A stretch of DNA of 64,000 nucleotides from Comamonas sp009360615 (GTDB lineage: Bacteria; Pseudomonadota; Gammaproteobacteria; Burkholderiales; Burkholderiaceae_C). Shown in pieces: positions 61,747 to 64,000 of the stretch. The stretch lies in NCBI RefSeq assembly GCF_035784015.1, contig NZ_JALKOW010000001.1; one strand, given 5' to 3'. Made by a program: the position numbers and the translations under genes. Below the pieces are notes generated by a model. The model saw nothing but the letters and a program-made list of their open reading frames with translations. It was not told the origin of the DNA and did no database searches. The first letter of the stretch is position 1. Every line of letters begins with the position of its first letter.

Positions 61747-64000
61747 ATGAATGTGCCCAAATCGGATATGAGCCGGCGCAGCTTTTTGAAGGCCGCGGCC
61801 GCCCTGGGAGTGGTGGCCGGAGTGCGCCCGCTGGAGCAGGCGCTGGCGCAGATGGTCGCGCCGGCCAGCGGTCAGGACGCGGCCTGGATGGACGGCGGCC
61901 GGCTGCGCCACCGCCGCGACGGCATGGCCAAGGTCACGGGACAGAAGCTGTTTGCCATCGACCTGCGCGCGCGCGACATGCAGGGCTGGCCCGAGAAGCA
62001 GTCCTATGCGCTTTTGATCATGGTTCCGCGTGCCGACCGCATCTACGAAGGTCTGGATCTATCCGTGCTGGGCAAGGACTTTGCCCCCGATGTGCTGGTG
62101 GACGCCGAGCGCGCCGAGGCCGATGGCGTGCACATGCCCGAGCCGGGTTTTTACGGCAGCTACTTCTTGCCCAAGGGCCAGGTCTCGCCCATGTTGGGTC
62201 AGCCCGTGGCCATGGGGATCTGGCATGACTACGAGCGCTACCGCGAAGCCGTGCGCCTGCTGCGTTTCAATGACGGAATCTTCCAGTGGGGCGCAGCCGC
62301 CACACCACCCAAACGCAAGCCCTATGTGGCCGCGCGCTATGTGCGCATGGGAGCCGAGAGGCATGACGAGCCCGATCTGCATGCGCCGCTGATCAACGGC
62401 ATCGTGCGCCCGCCGCTGACCGGCCCCGAGGTGCAATGGCCCGGCGTGGACGATCCCAAGCATGGCAAGGCCATGCAGTATTCGGCCCAGATCCAGCAGC
62501 TGCTCAGGCAACCGCCCGAGGGCACCCAGGTCTTCTCGCGCAACTACCACAGCCAGTCCATGGAGCCCGCCGCTCTGGAGCCCGAAAACGGTCTGGCTTG
62601 GTATGAAGAGAGCAGGGGCGTGATGCACATGGTGGGCGCCACCCAGGCGCCCTACGCCACGGCGGGCCATGTGGTCGCCATGGTCAAGGCCAGCCGCTTT
62701 GCGCTCAGGGAAATGGACTACCTGAGCGCCTTCACCGTGGGCTACGGGCAGAAGGAGCATCACTCCTTCCCTTTCTACGTGGGTCTGGCGGCGCTTTATG
62801 CGCAAGGCCGCCCGGTGCGGCTGGCGCTGGACCGCTGGCAGCATTTCCAGTTCGCGCTCAAGCGCCACCCCTTCGACCTCAAGACCACGATTGCCGTGGA
62901 TGCCGAGGGGCAGTTCCAGGCCTTCTCGGTGGACATGCGCGGCGATGGCGGCGGCACCATGAACTTCAGCCCCTCGGTCGGCACGCTCGGTGTCGCGTCT
63001 TCGCAGTCGGTGTACTACTTCCCCAAGAGCGATCTGTCGGTGGCCGTCTTCCCCAGCAGCGAGGTCACGGCGGGGTCGGTGCGCGGCTACGGCACGCTGC
63101 AGTCCATGGCTCCGACCGAAATGCTGGTCGATGAAATTGCCGAGCGGATCGGCATGGATGCGATTGCGCTGCGGCAGAAGAACCTGCTGCGCACAGGCAT
63201 GCGCAATACCCAGGGCGCCGTGCCTGCGGGCCAGTTGCGCATCGGTGAAATTCTGGCCCTCGCCGCCAAGGACCCGGTGTGGGTCAGGCGGGCCCAACGC
63301 AAGGCCGAGTACGAGGCCGCCCATCCCGGAATGCGTTACGGCGTGGGTTTCGCCTCGGTGCAGAAAAGCTTCGGTACCGCCGGCGAAGCCGCGCTGGCAT
63401 TGATCGAGCTATCGCCAGAGGGCAGGCTCAAGATGAAGCACATCACGGCAGAAATCGGCACCGGCACCACCACGGCGCAGATGCTGGCCGCAGAGCCCTT
63501 TCTCGGCCGCCCTGTGGACGAGGTGGAGTTTGCGGCGCAGAAGTGGCCGGAGATGCCCGTGCACACGCAGGAGCAACCCAACTCCACGCCCCAGGCCGAT
63601 GAAGATCGCCAGTCGCAGGACCCGTACTGGGTGCCCAGCTTCACTTCGCCGCAATCGGCCTCCAATTCGGCCTACTATTTCACCCATACCACACGCCAGG
63701 CCGCCAAGCTGTTGCTGGCCCATGGTCTGTGGCCTGCGGCCCTGTCCATCTGGGGTCAGCCGTTTGGCGGGCCGCTGCAGGGCATGCCGGTGTCGCTCGA
63801 CGAGGCCGAGTGGAAGGACGGCAAGCTGGTGGCGGGAGCCATGGAGCCCTTGACCCTGGAGCGCCTGGCCGCGCGCGCCCATGAACTGGGCCTGGTCACT
63901 GGTGTCTGCGTCCACACCTTCAATCGCCGCTCCTGGGCCAGTGCCGAGTTCGAGCTGGGCGGCAAGCGCTTCGCCGCCGAGATCGATGCCCTTTCCGTTC
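61747..64000 (+). CDS. Tat-exported molybdopterin-binding oxidase subunit, 3' end outside window
   Basis: The frame is open from ATG 61747 (or 61768) to the window edge, 751 codons. The start has a twin-arginine signal: SRRSFLKAAAALGVVAG. Later segments fit the molybdopterin subunit of the xanthine dehydrogenase/isoquinoline oxidoreductase superfamily: SQSMEPAALEP (a QxxMEP substrate-loop motif), GATQAPYATA, SEVTAGSVRGYGTLQSM (the RGYG region) and IGTGTTTAQMLAAEPF. The export signal and a single large subunit recall the periplasmic aldehyde or hydroxylating oxidases (IorB-like), which use separate iron-sulfur and cytochrome partners. It faces LacI. The substrate is unknown; a purine or N-heterocycle is possible from context. 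Confidence 0.85.
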   Translation, partial: MNVPKSDMSRRSFLKAAAALGVVAGVRPLEQALAQMVAPASGQDAAWMDGGRLRHRRDGMAKVTGQKLFAIDLRARDMQGWPEKQSYALLIMVPRADRIYEGLDLSVLGKDFAPDVLVDAERAEADGVHMPEPGFYGSYFLPKGQVSPMLGQPVAMGIWHDYERYREAVRLLRFNDGIFQWGAAATPPKRKPYVAARYVRMGAERHDEPDLHAPLINGIVRPPLTGPEVQWPGVDDPKHGKAMQYSAQIQQLLRQPPEGTQVFSRNYHSQSMEPAALEPENGLAWYEESRGVMHMVGATQAPYATAGHVVAMVKASRFALREMDYLSAFTVGYGQKEHHSFPFYVGLAALYAQGRPVRLALDRWQHFQFALKRHPFDLKTTIAVDAEGQFQAFSVDMRGDGGGTMNFSPSVGTLGVASSQSVYYFPKSDLSVAVFPSSEVTAGSVRGYGTLQSMAPTEMLVDEIAERIGMDAIALRQKNLLRTGMRNTQGAVPAGQLRIGEILALAAKDPVWVRRAQRKAEYEAAHPGMRYGVGFASVQKSFGTAGEAALALIELSPEGRLKMKHITAEIGTGTTTAQMLAAEPFLGRPVDEVEFAAQKWPEMPVHTQEQPNSTPQADEDRQSQDPYWVPSFTSPQSASNSAYYFTHTTRQAAKLLLAHGLWPAALSIWGQPFGGPLQGMPVSLDEAEWKDGKLVAGAMEPLTLERLAARAHELGLVTGVCVHTFNRRSWASAEFELGGKRFAAEIDALSV

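Overview
The window looks like a chromosomal segment from a high-GC betaproteobacterium of the Comamonadaceae, most probably Comamonas. The grounds are codon and GC usage, family-level resemblance of the proteins, and an intergenic repeat of the type common in that family. No database was searched; all names rest on motifs and recalled family patterns.

Left part (1 to about 5.9 kb): the 3' region of a contact-dependent-inhibition or filamentous-haemagglutinin type polymorphic toxin locus. It holds at least four AT-rich immunity-like genes, three toxin C-termini and three partial copies of the same GC-rich haemagglutinin-repeat sequence. Remnants of IS5-family elements lie between and at the right edge of them. 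Most toxin modules are orphaned or broken; the best recognised one (CdiA_C tRNase-like) carries an in-frame amber codon 29 codons before its natural end.

Middle-left part (6 to 21.5 kb): accessory and decaying DNA. It has an ArnT-like glycosyltransferase, GNAT, DUF1801, an MFS transporter with a divergent LysR and a broken DsbA/FrnE-like gene, a protealysin-like protease with an emfourin-type inhibitor, HU, a small lipoprotein, a GST and small membrane proteins. It ends in a multiply broken tyrosine integrase next to tRNA-Ser(UGA), so part of it is probably an old genomic island.

Right part (21.8 to 64 kb): mostly core-like genes dominated by purine catabolism. They include an NCS2 permease, a nucleoside-type ABC transporter with two lipoprotein receptors, an adenine deaminase, XdhC, cytochrome-fused urate hydroxylase PuuD, UraH, a UraD-AllC fusion, allantoinase PuuE, and the glyoxylate branch Gcl, Hyi, GlxR and glycerate 2-kinase. 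A GntR regulator heads the allantoin operon. A palindromic motif (TGTATACA or a one-base variant) sits upstream of six of these transcription units and is the best candidate for its operator. The probable route is adenine to hypoxanthine, xanthine, urate, 5-hydroxyisourate, OHCU, allantoin, allantoate, ureidoglycolate, glyoxylate, tartronate semialdehyde, glycerate and 2-phosphoglycerate. Two enzymes in the cluster have no assigned step: an M20 hydrolase and an NdmA/HpxD-like Rieske oxygenase. The window ends inside a Tat-exported molybdopterin oxidase subunit that faces a LacI regulator with two matching operators.
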